Source: Bacteroidota bacterium (GTDB taxonomy: Bacteria > Bacteroidota > Bacteroidia > Bacteroidales > UBA1556). From it: a DNA stretch of 6,626 bases. The notes beneath the pieces are model-generated. The model had not been told where the DNA came from. It did no database searches and saw only the letters and a program-made list of their open reading frames with translations. The number at the start of each line of letters is the position of its first letter. Positions within the stretch are counted from its first letter, which is position 1. This document shows positions 1-5,665 of this stretch, piece after piece. A program made the translations under genes and the position numbers. The stretch is from the NCBI GenBank assembly GCA_003648395.1, contig QMPB01000257.1:1-6626 (forward strand), in the 5' to 3' direction.

Positions 1-958
1 ATGATTGCGCTGTTCCCAATAGATTTGCAGTTGAAAAAGTAGTTGTTGTTGTTCGATATAATTTTACTCCTGAAGATGCAATATCTGCATTATTATCATT
101 ATTAGCTGTTATTTGAATTGAGTTAAGGTTCAATGTTCCTGTTCCACCATTTACATTTACATCCACATCCATTCTAAGAATTTCGGCATTAGCCTGACTT
201 GGAGATACATCAGCAGTAGATGCTTGGTTATAAGTTATACTATTAAATGATTTAGCTGGCATTGTGTATTCAATCCATGCATTGTTTGCACCATTATCAA
301 CATCTTGCCACTTATTAAAAAATGTATTTACTCCACTATGAATACCTATATCTGCAGATATTTGGCTTACATCATCTGCACCCATTAATATTACGACCTT
401 ATTACTAGTTTCATAAAACTGCACTTGAATATCAGCATGCTTATTAGTACCAAAATTAATCTCAAGATCCTGATATTCTATAGTAAAAATTCGATTTGGA
501 GTGGTGCCCGTTGTTTGGTAATAAACTCTTGATACTGCATCCTCTGTATCATTATCTTCGATACCTAAACAAATTATCTGCCCCATATTAGTTGCAGTAG
601 AGGCTAAGTCATAAGCCTGTGCAACAGTAAAATCATCAGTAGCACTAGCATCTAATCTAATAAAACCATTCGTAGAAATACTTATCTGATCCGAGGTAGT
701 ATAATTATCATCATAAAAACGAAAAGAAAATGGAAAATTAATATTTTTATATCCTTCATCTGCTCCTGAATAAGTAGAAATCGTAGTCCAATCTGCATTA
801 TCGATTTCTGTACCACTTGAACAATCTATCCAACTATAGGTAGTACCTATAGTACCAGTACTGGTTGAATAATTAAAAGATGCATTTTGCGCAAGGAGAT
901 TTCCAATAAAAAAGAAAAATACGGCGCTAAGTACTAATACTCTAAATACTTGCTTCAT
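1..958 (-). CDS. Secreted beta-rich surface/extracellular protein, 3' end missing (partial)
   Basis: The reading frame opens with ATG at 956-958 and stays open for 319 codons to the left edge, so the C-terminus lies outside the window. Residues 1-24 form a classic signal peptide: Lys2 and Arg6, a hydrophobic core with four Phe in a row at 14-17, and a likely cut after LLAQ. Residues 25-235 form a Ser/Thr/Asn/Asp-rich beta domain with the hallmarks NFPFSFRFYDD (74-84), STNGFIRL (95-102), PNRIFTIEYQD (154-164) and VQFYETSNKVVI (179-190). This pattern is common at the N-terminus of Bacteroidetes secreted proteins. Residues 238-319 resemble the BNR-repeat neuraminidase N-terminal beta-sandwich (BNR_assoc_N): a VSPSQANAEILR motif at 251-262, a 'DIASSGVKLY' strand, then 'FSTANLLGTA'. 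Related proteins often end in a type IX secretion sorting domain, which cannot be seen here. It is probably an adhesin or exported enzyme; its activity is unknown. Confidence 0.85.
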   Translation of the reverse strand, partial: MKQVFRVLVLSAVFFFFIGNLLAQNASFNYSTSTGTIGTTYSWIDCSSGTEIDNADWTTISTYSGADEGYKNINFPFSFRFYDDNYTTSDQISISTNGFIRLDASATDDFTVAQAYDLASTATNMGQIICLGIEDNDTEDAVSRVYYQTTGTTPNRIFTIEYQDLEINFGTNKHADIQVQFYETSNKVVILMGADDVSQISADIGIHSGVNTFFNKWQDVDNGANNAWIEYTMPAKSFNSITYNQASTADVSPSQANAEILRMDVDVNVNGGTGTLNLNSIQITANNDNNADIASSGVKLYRTTTTTFSTANLLGTAQS

Positions 959-965
959 AATATAA

Positions 966-979
966 ACACTATACACTAT
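966..979. repeat. Tandem 7-bp direct repeat (acactat x2)
   Basis: Two exact adjacent copies of acactat sit 7 bp before the start codon of the minus-strand secreted-protein gene, inside its expected ribosome-binding and leader region. It may be chance in AT-rich DNA. A slipped-strand length change here would alter the leader just upstream of the start, but one window cannot show variability. Confidence 0.5.
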
Positions 980-1128
980 TTAAAATATATTGTAGAAGTT
1001 TTTTATTTAGAAAAGAAATTTACTAATATGATATCATAAGACATCTCTAATTAGTATTTGCTATTTAACTCTTTATCTAAAATTGACTTATTACAATCAC
1101 TTAAATATAACCACTTTTAAAATTTTTG

Positions 1129-1155
1129 CAAAAATACAAACTATTTTATACTCAA
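1129..1155 (-). promoter_or_regulatory. Possible Bacteroidetes-type promoter for the secreted-protein gene
   Basis: On the minus strand TATTTTTG (1129-1136) matches the Bacteroidetes -7 consensus TAnnTTTG exactly. A TTG lies upstream at 1153-1155, giving a spacer of 16, slightly short of the usual 17-23. Transcription would start near 1122 and leave a leader of about 165 nt. Chance matches are common in such AT-rich sequence, so this is tentative. Confidence 0.3.
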
Positions 1156-1335
1156 GAGTTATAATTAACCTATTTTATATTACTTACTTATGTTATTCAT
1201 CCTCTTTTATACAGTATAATGTCATTTTTATAAAACAGTATTAAAAATACAGCATTTTAACAAATCAGAATAATTAATATCTGGCAATTATAATTTATTA
1301 TTAAACCATAATATTAGAATTTATATATACACAAT

Positions 1336-1376
1336 TATTGCTACCTTTGGCTAGTGCTTAGGCAAAGGTAGCAATA
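1336..1376. promoter_or_regulatory. 14-bp perfect palindrome carrying inward-facing -7 boxes
   Basis: The arms 1336-1349 (tattgctacctttg) and 1363-1376 are perfect reverse complements over 14 bp, with a 13-nt centre. CTA/TAG at 1351-1353 and 1359-1361 can extend the stem after one G-G mismatch. Each arm holds TACCTTTG, an exact TAnnTTTG -7 box: on the plus strand at 1342-1349 and on the minus strand at 1363-1370. The plus-strand copy is the best -7 candidate for the dehydrogenase gene, about 127 bp upstream of its ATG, but no TTG is found at the -33 position for either copy. No T-run follows on either strand, so an intrinsic terminator is unlikely. It could be a dyad operator, a promoter pair or an RNA hairpin. 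Confidence 0.6.
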
Positions 1377-1403
1377 CCTAATTTAATAAAAGAAATAGGT
1401 ATT
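1373..1403. repeat. Second inverted repeat overlapping the palindrome
   Basis: aataccta (1373-1380) and taggtatt (1396-1403) are perfect complements. Three more A-T pairs (1382-1384 with 1393-1395) form if A1381 is bulged, leaving an 8-nt loop. The left arm shares bases 1373-1376 with the right arm of the 14-bp palindrome, so in RNA the two stems compete for those four bases. It is AT-rich and weaker than its neighbour. Confidence 0.45.
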
Positions 1404-1475
1404 ATATATCCTTTAAATGAGAGCATAAATTAGCCACTGCATATGTAAAATGTAACAATAATAATTCAAAATAAT

Positions 1476-2849
1476 ATGAACCCATATTCAGAAATAGTAA
1501 AATCACAATTAGACTTTTTTAATACTAATGCCACCAAGGATACAAACTTTAGAATTAAACAGCTGAAAAAGCTCATAAAAGTTCTCAAGGATAATGAGCC
1601 CTTATTGGACGAAGCTATTTATAAAGATTTTAAGAAATCCAGTTTCGAAAATTACGAAACTGAGCTTTCTCTAGTCTATCATGAGATAAATCTTTCCATA
1701 AAGAAACTTAAAAGCTGGAGCAAAAGAAAAAGTATTAGCACTAATATGGCCAATATTCCTGGCAAGAGTTATATTATTCCTGAACCACTGGGTGTTACAC
1801 TAACAATTGGCGCGTGGAATTATCCATATCAATTAGCATTTGCACCTGTAGTTGCGGCTTTATCGGCAGGAAATACCGCTATTATAAAGCCATCGGAGTT
1901 ATCATTAAACTCATCCAATGCAATGGCTAAGATTATTAACGAAAATTTTGACTCTAACTATTTTCATGTAATAGAAGGTGGAGTTGAGGAAACGACGAAT
2001 TTATTAAAACTAAAATTTGATAAAATATTTTATACTGGCAGTACTAATGTTGGCAAAATTATTATGAAAGCAGCAGCAGAGCATTTAACTCCAGTTACAT
2101 TAGAACTCGGAGGGAAAAGCCCAAGTTTTGTTTTTAATGATGCAAATATAAAAATCACAGCACAACGATTGGTCTGGGCAAAATTCCTCAATGGAGGGCA
2201 AACATGTGTTGCTCCAGATTTCATTCTTGCCGAAAAAGGAGTGAAAGCCAAACTCATTGAAGAAATTAAGAATCAAATAAAGAATATCTATGGTGGCAAC
2301 CCAATGGACAGCGACGCCTTTGTTCGGATTATTAGCCCTCGACATTATAAACGCTTAGTTAGTTTAATTGATAATTCGAGAACCATTATTGGTGGCGACA
2401 CCAATGAAAAAGAACTTTACATCTCCCCTACTGTTTTAGATAATATTACTTTTGATGACGAGATAATGCAAGAAGAAATCTTCGGTCCAATACTACCAAT
2501 TATAGAATTTGACGACTTAAGTTGGGCAATCAAAATGGTGAAAGAAAGACCAAAGCCACTAGCACTATATATTTTCAGTTCTAGCAATAAAACCATTAAC
2601 CGGATTCTTCACGAAATATCCTTTGGCGGTGGTGCTGTAAACGATGCTATAATGCACCTTTCAAACTCAAAACTCCCATTTGGAGGAGTTGGTGAATCTG
2701 GAATGGGAAATTACCATGGCAAAGCAGGGTTTGATTCATTTACACATTATAAATCAATTTTAAGTAAATCAACCATAATAGAGCTTCCCATAAAATATCC
2801 TCCATATTCGGATTGGAAGAGAAAATTAATGGAAAAACTAATTGAATAG
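1476..2849 (+). CDS. NAD(P)-dependent aldehyde dehydrogenase, class 3 type
   Basis: This enzyme oxidises an aldehyde to the carboxylic acid using NAD(P)+. The 457-residue length and motif set fit the ALDH3/AlkH-like branch, which often acts on medium- and long-chain fatty or aromatic aldehydes. Visible residues are Asn115 in IGAWNYPYQL (oxyanion hole), Lys138 in KPSE (cofactor binding), the GSTNVG turn at 188-193, the general base Glu210 in LELGGK, the catalytic Cys244 in GGQTCVAP, Glu334 in EEIFGP, and a C-terminal LPFGGVGESGMG at 400-411. No signal peptide or hydrophobic C-terminal anchor is seen, so it should be cytosolic. The start is the ATG giving MNPYSEI; as usual in Bacteroidetes no Shine-Dalgarno precedes it. 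An acyl-CoA-binding protein gene follows 56 bp downstream on the same strand, which hints at fatty aldehyde substrates. The family call is firm; the substrate is inferred. Confidence 0.95.
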   Translation: MNPYSEIVKSQLDFFNTNATKDTNFRIKQLKKLIKVLKDNEPLLDEAIYKDFKKSSFENYETELSLVYHEINLSIKKLKSWSKRKSISTNMANIPGKSYIIPEPLGVTLTIGAWNYPYQLAFAPVVAALSAGNTAIIKPSELSLNSSNAMAKIINENFDSNYFHVIEGGVEETTNLLKLKFDKIFYTGSTNVGKIIMKAAAEHLTPVTLELGGKSPSFVFNDANIKITAQRLVWAKFLNGGQTCVAPDFILAEKGVKAKLIEEIKNQIKNIYGGNPMDSDAFVRIISPRHYKRLVSLIDNSRTIIGGDTNEKELYISPTVLDNITFDDEIMQEEIFGPILPIIEFDDLSWAIKMVKERPKPLALYIFSSSNKTINRILHEISFGGGAVNDAIMHLSNSKLPFGGVGESGMGNYHGKAGFDSFTHYKSILSKSTIIELPIKYPPYSDWKRKLMEKLIE

Positions 2850-2870
2850 TAGTATTATTTAATATATTTG
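2842..2870 (+). promoter_or_regulatory. Likely promoter of the acyl-CoA-binding protein gene
   Basis: TTG (2842-2844), an 18-bp spacer, and TATATTTG (2863-2870) match the Bacteroidetes TTG-N17-23-TAnnTTTG promoter in sequence and spacing. The -33 element lies inside the last codons of the dehydrogenase gene. Transcription would start near 2876, leaving a leader of about 30 nt before the ATG at 2906. This would let the small gene be expressed independently as well as by read-through. It overlaps the weak AT-rich dyad at 2852-2890. Confidence 0.5.
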
Positions 2871-2890
2871 CTAATAATTATAAATAATAC
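2852..2890. repeat. Weak AT-rich inverted repeat between the two plus-strand genes
   Basis: gtattattta (2852-2861) and taaataatac (2881-2890) are perfect complements over 10 bp with a 19-nt loop. There is only one G-C pair and no T-run follows, so it is a poor terminator candidate. The left arm sequence gtattatttaata recurs exactly at 3183-3195, downstream of the next gene. Confidence 0.35.
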
Positions 2891-2905
2891 AAAACATAAA
2901 AAAGA

Positions 2906-3157
2906 ATGGAATTAAAAGAAAAATTTGAGGCTGCGGTCGCAAACTCTACTAGCTTATCAGAGAAACCCTCGAACGAAATATTACTAAAAATATATAGCTT
3001 ATTTAAGCAAGCTACCGAAGGTGATATTACTGGAGACAGACCTGGTGGATTTGATTTTAAAGGAGCCGCTAAATACGATGCTTGGAAAAAAATTGAAGGA
3101 AAAAACAAGGACGAATGTATGCAAGAATACATTGACCTAATTTACTCTTTAAACTAA
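2906..3157 (+). CDS. Acyl-CoA-binding protein (ACBP family)
   Basis: This 83-residue protein is a complete single ACBP domain, a four-helix cytosolic carrier that binds medium- to long-chain acyl-CoA esters and buffers or delivers them to lipid enzymes. The signature segment KIYSLFKQATEGD (28-40), then DRPGGFDFKGAAKYDAW (44-60), is typical. Aligned by eye to bovine ACBP with an offset of two, the ligand-contacting residues are kept: Tyr30 (Tyr28), Lys34 (Lys32), Lys56 (Lys54) and Tyr75 (Tyr73). Trp55 of the bovine protein is Tyr57 here and Tyr31 is Phe33, both conservative. The ATG at 2906 gives the standard domain start. ACBP is near universal in eukaryotes but patchy in bacteria, so its place beside an aldehyde dehydrogenase is informative. 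It probably has its own promoter. Family assignment is very secure. Confidence 0.95.
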   Translation: MELKEKFEAAVANSTSLSEKPSNEILLKIYSLFKQATEGDITGDRPGGFDFKGAAKYDAWKKIEGKNKDECMQEYIDLIYSLN

Positions 3158-3158
3158 A

Positions 3159-3191
3159 AAATAATAGGTAGGATATACTATCGTATTATTT
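3159..3191 (+). terminator. Weak hairpin after the acyl-CoA-binding protein gene
   Basis: aaataata (3159-3166) pairs perfectly with tattattt (3184-3191), and an inner stem gata/tatc (3172-3175 with 3179-3182) closes on a 3-nt loop, with a five-base bulge between. It begins just after the stop codon at 3155-3157. The T8 run is 14 nt beyond the stem, too far for a standard intrinsic terminator, so termination here is doubtful. Confidence 0.25.
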
Positions 3192-3204
3192 AATAGTTTG
3201 GTGG

Positions 3205-3335
3205 TTTTTTTTGTTTAGTCCTCCTTAGACCTGTGCTGAGCTTAGCCGAAGTGAAAAGGAGGTGGGCAAATTGCATAAGTAATATGTCTGTTTTATGGAG
3301 ATTTTCAAGCAATTTGGTCGGAGGATTTTTTTTGT
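3205..3335 (+). repeat. REP/MITE-like structured element with flanking direct repeats
   Basis: An exact 10-bp direct repeat TTTTTTTTGT (3205-3214 and 3326-3335) flanks a 111-bp segment. The segment ends pair: agtcctcc (3217-3224) with ggaggatt (3320-3327), one G-U pair. Inside are an alternative stem cctcctt/aaggagg (3220-3226 with 3256-3262) and an 8-bp stem caaattgc/gcaatttg (3267-3274 with 3309-3316). The CCTCC block can pair with either of two GGAGG blocks, so two folds exclude each other. The outer stem followed by T8 could end plus-strand transcription from the acyl-CoA-binding protein gene. From memory, similar GGAGGTGGCAAATTGC-type intergenic repeats occur in Bacteroidetes genomes; this could not be checked. 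The direct repeats may be a target-site duplication, but they are mostly T. Confidence 0.5.
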
Positions 3336-3422
3336 ATTCATAAATTATATTTAGCTAACTAATTATAAAAAACAGGTAAAATAAATATACGACATTATTT
3401 ATTTCTCATTACTTATAATACT

Positions 3423-3455
3423 AAAGCTCATCTGAATTATTTTCGGATGAGCTTT
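3423..3455. terminator. Bidirectional intrinsic terminator between convergent genes
   Basis: aaagctcatc (3423-3432) is the exact complement of gatgagcttt (3446-3455). The stem continues through T3433-G3445 (a G-U pair in plus-strand RNA, a mismatch in minus-strand RNA), G-C and two A-T pairs to a 5-nt loop at 3437-3441. In the plus direction it runs into TTTATTATTA. In the minus direction it starts 6 nt after the stop codon of the spermidine-synthase-like gene (3461-3463) and is followed by TTTAGTATTAT. Position and stability make this the most likely terminator for the minus-strand gene and a backup for the plus-strand one. Confidence 0.8.
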
Positions 3456-3460
3456 TATTA

Positions 3461-5068
3461 TTAATAGAATATTGGTTGCCCAGTTGCTACAAGTCTATCT
3501 CTAAAATTCTTATTTAGCTCTTTTCGCCACATCAAGGCAGGTTTCATTAGCATTTTTTCGAGTATGGGTAAATCATCAGTTAGCACATAGCTTTCTTCTT
3601 TAAAAAACTCATCTCTAGCTATAATATGATCCGCTAAATTATTAATAACTTTATCAGTATATTTCTTTCCTGAATAATCCAATAACTTATAATCCATAGG
3701 AGTATCCCCTGCTACATAAATAAAATTCCTTTCCATGGTATTACTATCTGCCGTAGCAATCACATCTACCTCAAACCCTATACTTTCCAATGTTTTGTAT
3801 ACAGAGCGCGTAGCCAAGCCATCTTCACCTTCTATCAAACCATAAAACTCAATAATTAGCTTTCCACCAGGATTAAGCAAAGCCTTTACCTCCGCAAAAC
3901 TCTCCTTTGTAAGTAGGTGCCAAGGTGGATTTTCTCCTAAAAAAGCATCAAATATAATAAGGTCATATTTCTCTTTTTCTATTCTCAAAAAATGTCGCCC
4001 ATCATCAGCTATAACTACTGTTTCTTTTGGCAGTCCAAAATATTTCTTTGCAAGCATTTCTAATCTAGAGTCAAGTTCCACAACTTTAAGATTATGGCCT
4101 TTGGACTGAATATCGCGACCAAGGGCTCCTGCACCAAGTCCTATTAATAAAGCATTAGACCCTTTATCAAAACCTGACAGCAATGGCCTAATAAAATAAA
4201 TATAATCTAGCATAGAATTACCATCATTCATATTAATCACTGTTTGCCAAGTATTATTAACCAACAAACCACGCAGTGGTAATATTTCATCACTTTTTGT
4301 AATAATATTATAGTCAACAATTTTTACTTGCCCAAGCAATCCTTCTGAAGAATAAATAATTTTTAATGGTGATTTTTTCTCCGAAGAGTAGTTTTGAGCG
4401 CTTATTCCTATTATAGAAACTAAGATAACTAAGATCGAAAAAAGTACTTTTCTTTTTGTACTAATAAAAAATATTGCAGTAAGCAACATTAATAAGCCAT
4501 AGGCCATAGCGGGCATTTTTATTCCATAATTTGGAATAATATAAAACCCCATTAATAAAGTATTGACCACTCCACCAACGGTGGATATTGCATAAACCTT
4601 ACCTGCAATTTTTCCAGAGTTTTGCACCTTTTCTACCAATGCTTCAATAATTACAGGGCTAACCATTCCGAAGAGAAATACAAGTGGAAAAAGGAAAACC
4701 ATTAACGAAATTATTAACCCCCACAGTAGTTCAATTTCTATTACTGAGGTCATGATAAACTTTGCAGTGCTTGGCATAAAAAGCATAAATATCCCTGACA
4801 ATACTAAGATTAGGCTAAGCACAATATTTGTTGGTTTGCGACTACTAATCCATCCACCAAAATAATAACCAGCAGCCAATCCACCGAGCGTAATTGCCAA
4901 AACTGCCGCCCAAGAATATATTGTAGTTCCGAAAAAAGGGGCAGTCATTTTAGCACCCAGCAATTCTGCAGCCATAACGGTAGAGCCCTCAATAAAAGCT
5001 ACAACTAAAAGCCAAAAAACACTTTTACTATCTAATTTCTTTTTTGCTGATGCAATTATCTCTGCCAT
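3461..5068 (-). CDS. Membrane protein fused to a spermidine-synthase-like methyltransferase fold
   Basis: This 535-residue protein has two parts. Residues 15-225 hold about seven or eight hydrophobic segments (near 17-39, 51-73, 82-98, 114-146, 160-178, 185-202 and 207-224), as in the 'fused MFS/spermidine synthase' family. Residues 235-535 form a Rossmann-type domain related to spermidine synthase. Its nucleotide-binding loop IGLGAGALGRD lies at 309-319, with acidic Glu331 in VELD, Asp355-Asp356-Gly357 in ADDGRHF, Asp374 in FDAF, and the conserved C-terminal LTDDLP at 496-501. The canonical GGGDG loop Asp is Ala313 here, and the DSSDP putrescine-site motif is replaced by DAFLGEN. True aminopropyl transfer to putrescine is therefore doubtful; another S-adenosylmethionine-like ligand is possible. 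The ATG at 5066-5068 is the natural start just before the first membrane segment. A DUF1456 gene lies 49 bp upstream, and a terminator follows the stop directly. Fold is secure, substrate unknown. Confidence 0.85.
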   Translation of the reverse strand: MAEIIASAKKKLDSKSVFWLLVVAFIEGSTVMAAELLGAKMTAPFFGTTIYSWAAVLAITLGGLAAGYYFGGWISSRKPTNIVLSLILVLSGIFMLFMPSTAKFIMTSVIEIELLWGLIISLMVFLFPLVFLFGMVSPVIIEALVEKVQNSGKIAGKVYAISTVGGVVNTLLMGFYIIPNYGIKMPAMAYGLLMLLTAIFFISTKRKVLFSILVILVSIIGISAQNYSSEKKSPLKIIYSSEGLLGQVKIVDYNIITKSDEILPLRGLLVNNTWQTVINMNDGNSMLDYIYFIRPLLSGFDKGSNALLIGLGAGALGRDIQSKGHNLKVVELDSRLEMLAKKYFGLPKETVVIADDGRHFLRIEKEKYDLIIFDAFLGENPPWHLLTKESFAEVKALLNPGGKLIIEFYGLIEGEDGLATRSVYKTLESIGFEVDVIATADSNTMERNFIYVAGDTPMDYKLLDYSGKKYTDKVINNLADHIIARDEFFKEESYVLTDDLPILEKMLMKPALMWRKELNKNFRDRLVATGQPIFY

Positions 5069-5117
5069 ATATTTTTTAATTTTTTTCTATTATTCTAAAG
5101 CAACTTTATTATATACT

Positions 5118-5579
5118 CTAATCACCTTTAAAACCTATTTGCACTCCATGTAAGAAATTACGCATTACTTGATCCTTGCATTTGCGAAATTTGCTTTGTG
5201 TAGGTTTCCTAAAGAATGCACTTAACTCATGGCGGCTGAGTCTAAAATCGGCATAGCTAAGTAGCTCCAAAATTTCATCATCTTTCAAATCAAGAGCTAT
5301 TTTAAGCTTTCGCAGTATTATATTATTATTAATTTTACTCTCAGCAACAGGCAATGGGCCTTCCTTTTTTCCTCTGCGATGAATAATAAAGCCATTAAGA
5401 AAATACGATAAGTTCTTATCCACAAGATTAATATAAGCAGGATCATCATCCTTCTTCATCCAATTACTAATCTCACTTCTGCTTACTTCTTTTCCAGCAT
5501 TTGCAAAATGCTTTATCATTTGATCATCTGTAATATCAAATGTGTATCTAAGTTTTCGTAATATATCGTTATTAGTCAT
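5118..5579 (-). CDS. DUF1456 family protein (YehS-like)
   Basis: This 153-residue soluble protein matches E. coli YehS in length and pattern and is built from two copies of the DUF1456 domain. Repeat 1 is residues 3-66, starting NNDILRKLRYTFDITDDQM and ending YFLNGFII. Repeat 2 is residues 84-148, starting NNNIILRKLKIALDLKDDEI and ending NFLHGVQI. A charged linker with RRGKKEG (68-74) joins them. Each repeat is predicted to be helical and rich in Lys, Asp and Glu. No catalytic motif, signal peptide or membrane segment is seen. The biological role is not established, so none is assigned. It lies 49 bp upstream of the spermidine-synthase-like gene on the same strand and could be co-transcribed with it. 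It is separated from the upstream hppA gene by a strong terminator, so it needs its own promoter. The start ATG (5577-5579) fits the usual family N-terminus. Confidence 0.92.
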   Translation of the reverse strand: MTNNDILRKLRYTFDITDDQMIKHFANAGKEVSRSEISNWMKKDDDPAYINLVDKNLSYFLNGFIIHRRGKKEGPLPVAESKINNNIILRKLKIALDLKDDEILELLSYADFRLSRHELSAFFRKPTQSKFRKCKDQVMRNFLHGVQIGFKGD

Positions 5580-5607
5580 TGATAATTGGTTTTAATAGAA
5601 TAAAAAA

Positions 5608-5639
5608 TGCCCATTCTAGAATGATTTCCAGAATGGGCA
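5608..5639 (-). terminator. Strong intrinsic terminator of hppA
   Basis: tgcccattct (5608-5617) and agaatgggca (5630-5639) form a perfect 10-bp stem with a 12-nt loop. Read on the minus strand, the stem runs directly into TTTTTTATTC, a typical U-tail. It sits 26 bp past the hppA stop codon (5666-5668) and 28 bp before the DUF1456 start, so it should insulate the two genes. On the plus strand the hairpin is followed by AAATTATATAA, so termination in that direction is unlikely. Confidence 0.88.
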
Positions 5640-5645
5640 AAATTA
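5638..5645 (-). promoter_or_regulatory. Possible -7 box for the DUF1456 gene
   Basis: On the minus strand TAATTTTG is an exact match to TAnnTTTG. The nearest upstream TTG (5671-5673) gives a 25-bp spacer, longer than usual. A start near 5632 would fall inside the hppA terminator hairpin. The DUF1456 gene needs some promoter after that terminator, which is the main argument for this site. Confidence 0.25.
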
Positions 5646-5665
5646 TATAAATTTAATTGAATATA

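Larger units (their letters stand above)
959..1475. other. Divergent AT-rich intergenic region
   Basis: This 517-bp spacer separates the starts of the minus-strand secreted-protein gene and the plus-strand aldehyde dehydrogenase gene, so it should hold promoters for both. I found no convincing small gene. It contains a tandem 7-bp repeat near 966-979, one -7-like box on the minus strand at 1129-1136, a minor 5-bp dyad at 1238-1250, and the prominent overlapping hairpins at 1336-1403. The rest is low-complexity A/T sequence. Confidence 0.7.
3158..3460. other. Convergent intergenic region with structured DNA
   Basis: This 303-bp spacer lies between the ends of the acyl-CoA-binding protein gene (plus) and the spermidine-synthase-like gene (minus). 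From left to right it has an imperfect AT-rich hairpin (3159-3191), a T8 run (3205-3212), a REP/MITE-like structured element (3215-3325) with a second T8 run (3326-3333), an AT-only inverted repeat (3379-3386 with 3397-3404), and a bidirectional terminator (3423-3455). I see no convincing protein gene. Confidence 0.7.

Noticed and set aside
1238..1250. Short dyad gtatt-aaa-aatac in the divergent spacer
   Set aside because: Five AT-rich base pairs are expected by chance in such sequence and nothing else supports a site.
2030..2345. Two open frames on the minus strand inside the aldehyde dehydrogenase gene
   Set aside because: They lie opposite a gene with intact catalytic motifs, show no recognisable domain, and overlap each other.
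2878..3132. 84-codon open frame on the minus strand opposite the acyl-CoA-binding protein gene
   Set aside because: The plus strand encodes an unmistakable ACBP domain; the reverse frame has no family features and is a shadow.
3256..3263. Minus-strand ACCTCCTT resembling the 3' end of 16S rRNA
   Set aside because: Only this short block matches. The surrounding sequence does not resemble 16S rRNA and the block is explained by the inverted repeat.
3284..3343. 19-residue open frame preceded by a Shine-Dalgarno-like AAGGAGGT at 3256-3263
   Set aside because: The AAGGAGGT is 20 nt from the ATG, too far, and belongs to the paired CCTCC/GGAGG stem. The host group rarely uses such sites, and the frame ends inside the T-run of the structured element.
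3379..3404. AT-only inverted repeat aaataaat / atttattt
   Set aside because: It has no G-C pairs, no adjacent T-run of note, and is easily explained by base composition.
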